From contig CAILBQ010000257.1 of NCBI GenBank assembly GCA_903832475.1, positions 1-5,497 of the forward strand: 5,497 nucleotides of DNA. Direction: 5' to 3'. The notes beneath the pieces were generated by a model. That model made no database searches, was not told where the DNA came from, and saw nothing but the letters and a program-made list of their open reading frames with translations. Below, in pieces: positions 5,161-5,497 of this stretch. The position numbers and the translations under genes were made by a program. Position 1 is the first letter of the stretch. The number at the start of each line of letters is the position of its first letter. The DNA comes from an uncultured Acidobacteriota bacterium (lineage in GTDB: Bacteria > Acidobacteriota > Terriglobia > Terriglobales > Acidobacteriaceae).

Positions 5161-5497
5161 ATGTTTGTGCTTTGGGCCATGCTTGCGGTCTACGCCGCAG
5201 GGCGAGTTTTGCAGCAGTATCCGGATCGCATCCCCCTGCTGTGGATTGTTGCCTTGCAGGTGGTGCCTCCGGGCTTGTTTGCGCTGATTCATGGGAGCAT
5301 GCGCTATGGCGTGCGGGGCATGGCGGTGTTTACGGGCTGTTGCCTGGGTGTGGGAGCGATCAGCGAAAGCCTGAGCCTGCGTACGGGGTTCCCCTTCGGC
5401 CATTACTTCTTCACCGGCGTGATGGGGCCCAAGGTGATGCAGCTGCCGGTATTGCTGGTGCTGGCGTATCTCGGCATTGGGTACTGCTCGTGGGTGC
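5161..5497 (+). CDS. Carotenoid biosynthesis membrane protein (DUF422/CruF-like), N-terminal part
   Basis: The 112 visible residues belong to the integral-membrane carotenoid biosynthesis family (DUF422), which includes CruF-type carotenoid 1',2'-hydratases and archaeal bisanhydrobacterioruberin hydratase. The diagnostic stretch is ISESLSLRTGFPFGHYFFTG at 67-86, followed by MGPKVMQLPVLLVLAYL (88-104); GFPFGHY and the GPK-x-PVL pattern are family hallmarks. Hydrophobic segments at about 2-17, 25-45, 54-70 and 94-112 predict membrane helices. The gene runs off the right edge; relatives are about 250-300 residues, so more than half is missing. The start is ATG at 5161 with GGAG 7 nt upstream; TTG at 5128 is an alternative. 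It follows the TetR gene by 29 nt and is probably cotranscribed. Exact reaction is not certain from this part. Confidence 0.85.
   Translation, partial: MFVLWAMLAVYAAGRVLQQYPDRIPLLWIVALQVVPPGLFALIHGSMRYGVRGMAVFTGCCLGVGAISESLSLRTGFPFGHYFFTGVMGPKVMQLPVLLVLAYLGIGYCSWV

Noticed and set aside
5065..5403. A 112-codon minus-strand frame at the right end
   Set aside because: Antisense to the carotenoid gene and the TetR C-terminus, and rich in His, Arg and Gln as expected of a shadow.

Overview
The window is a GC-rich, densely coded bacterial chromosome segment. It has six recognisable protein genes and the start of a seventh. The gene repertoire suggests an acidobacterium of the Terriglobia type: a trigger factor with a histidine-rich N-terminal arm, an exported aldose 1-epimerase-like protein, a family 5 uracil-DNA glycosylase, a TetR regulator and a CruF-like carotenoid gene. 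That placement rests on recalled family resemblance and was not tested by a search. I see no rRNA, tRNA, CRISPR array, transposase or attachment site.

Layout, left to right. (1) 1-751, minus: the N-terminal 250 residues of trigger factor (tig); the C-terminus lies beyond the left edge. (2) 752-982: intergenic tig leader with an imperfect 20-nt-period direct repeat. (3) 983-1231, minus: a small zinc-ribbon-like CPCC protein. (4) 1232-1360: a gap holding a 20-bp inverted repeat just past the next gene's stop. (5) 1361-2554, minus: a secreted aldose 1-epimerase-family protein. (6) 2555-2760: divergent intergenic region. (7) 2761-3453, plus: family 5 uracil-DNA glycosylase (UDGb), probably read from a leaderless mRNA. 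(8) 3454-3498: a bidirectional terminator between convergent genes. (9) 3499-4395, minus: a PdxI/YdbC-type aldo/keto reductase. (10) 4396-4474: short divergent control region with a candidate operator. (11) 4475-5131, plus: TetR/AcrR-family regulator. (12) 5161-5497, plus: the N-terminal part of an integral-membrane carotenoid biosynthesis protein, cut by the right edge.

How the genes relate. Most look like independent housekeeping or maintenance units: protein folding, DNA base-excision repair and sugar mutarotation. The one likely regulatory module is at the right. There the TetR gene is divergent from the aldo/keto reductase across 79 bp and is followed 29 bp later by the carotenoid gene on the same strand. 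The regulator may therefore control the reductase, itself and the carotenoid gene together. Several starts (tig, epimerase, reductase, TetR, carotenoid gene) have a Shine-Dalgarno core exactly 7 nt from the start codon, which supports the non-ATG starts chosen for tig and the TetR gene.

I found no convincing previously undescribed multi-gene system. The most interesting items are the histidine-rich arm of trigger factor, the probable leaderless UDGb mRNA, and the TetR, reductase and carotenoid arrangement.
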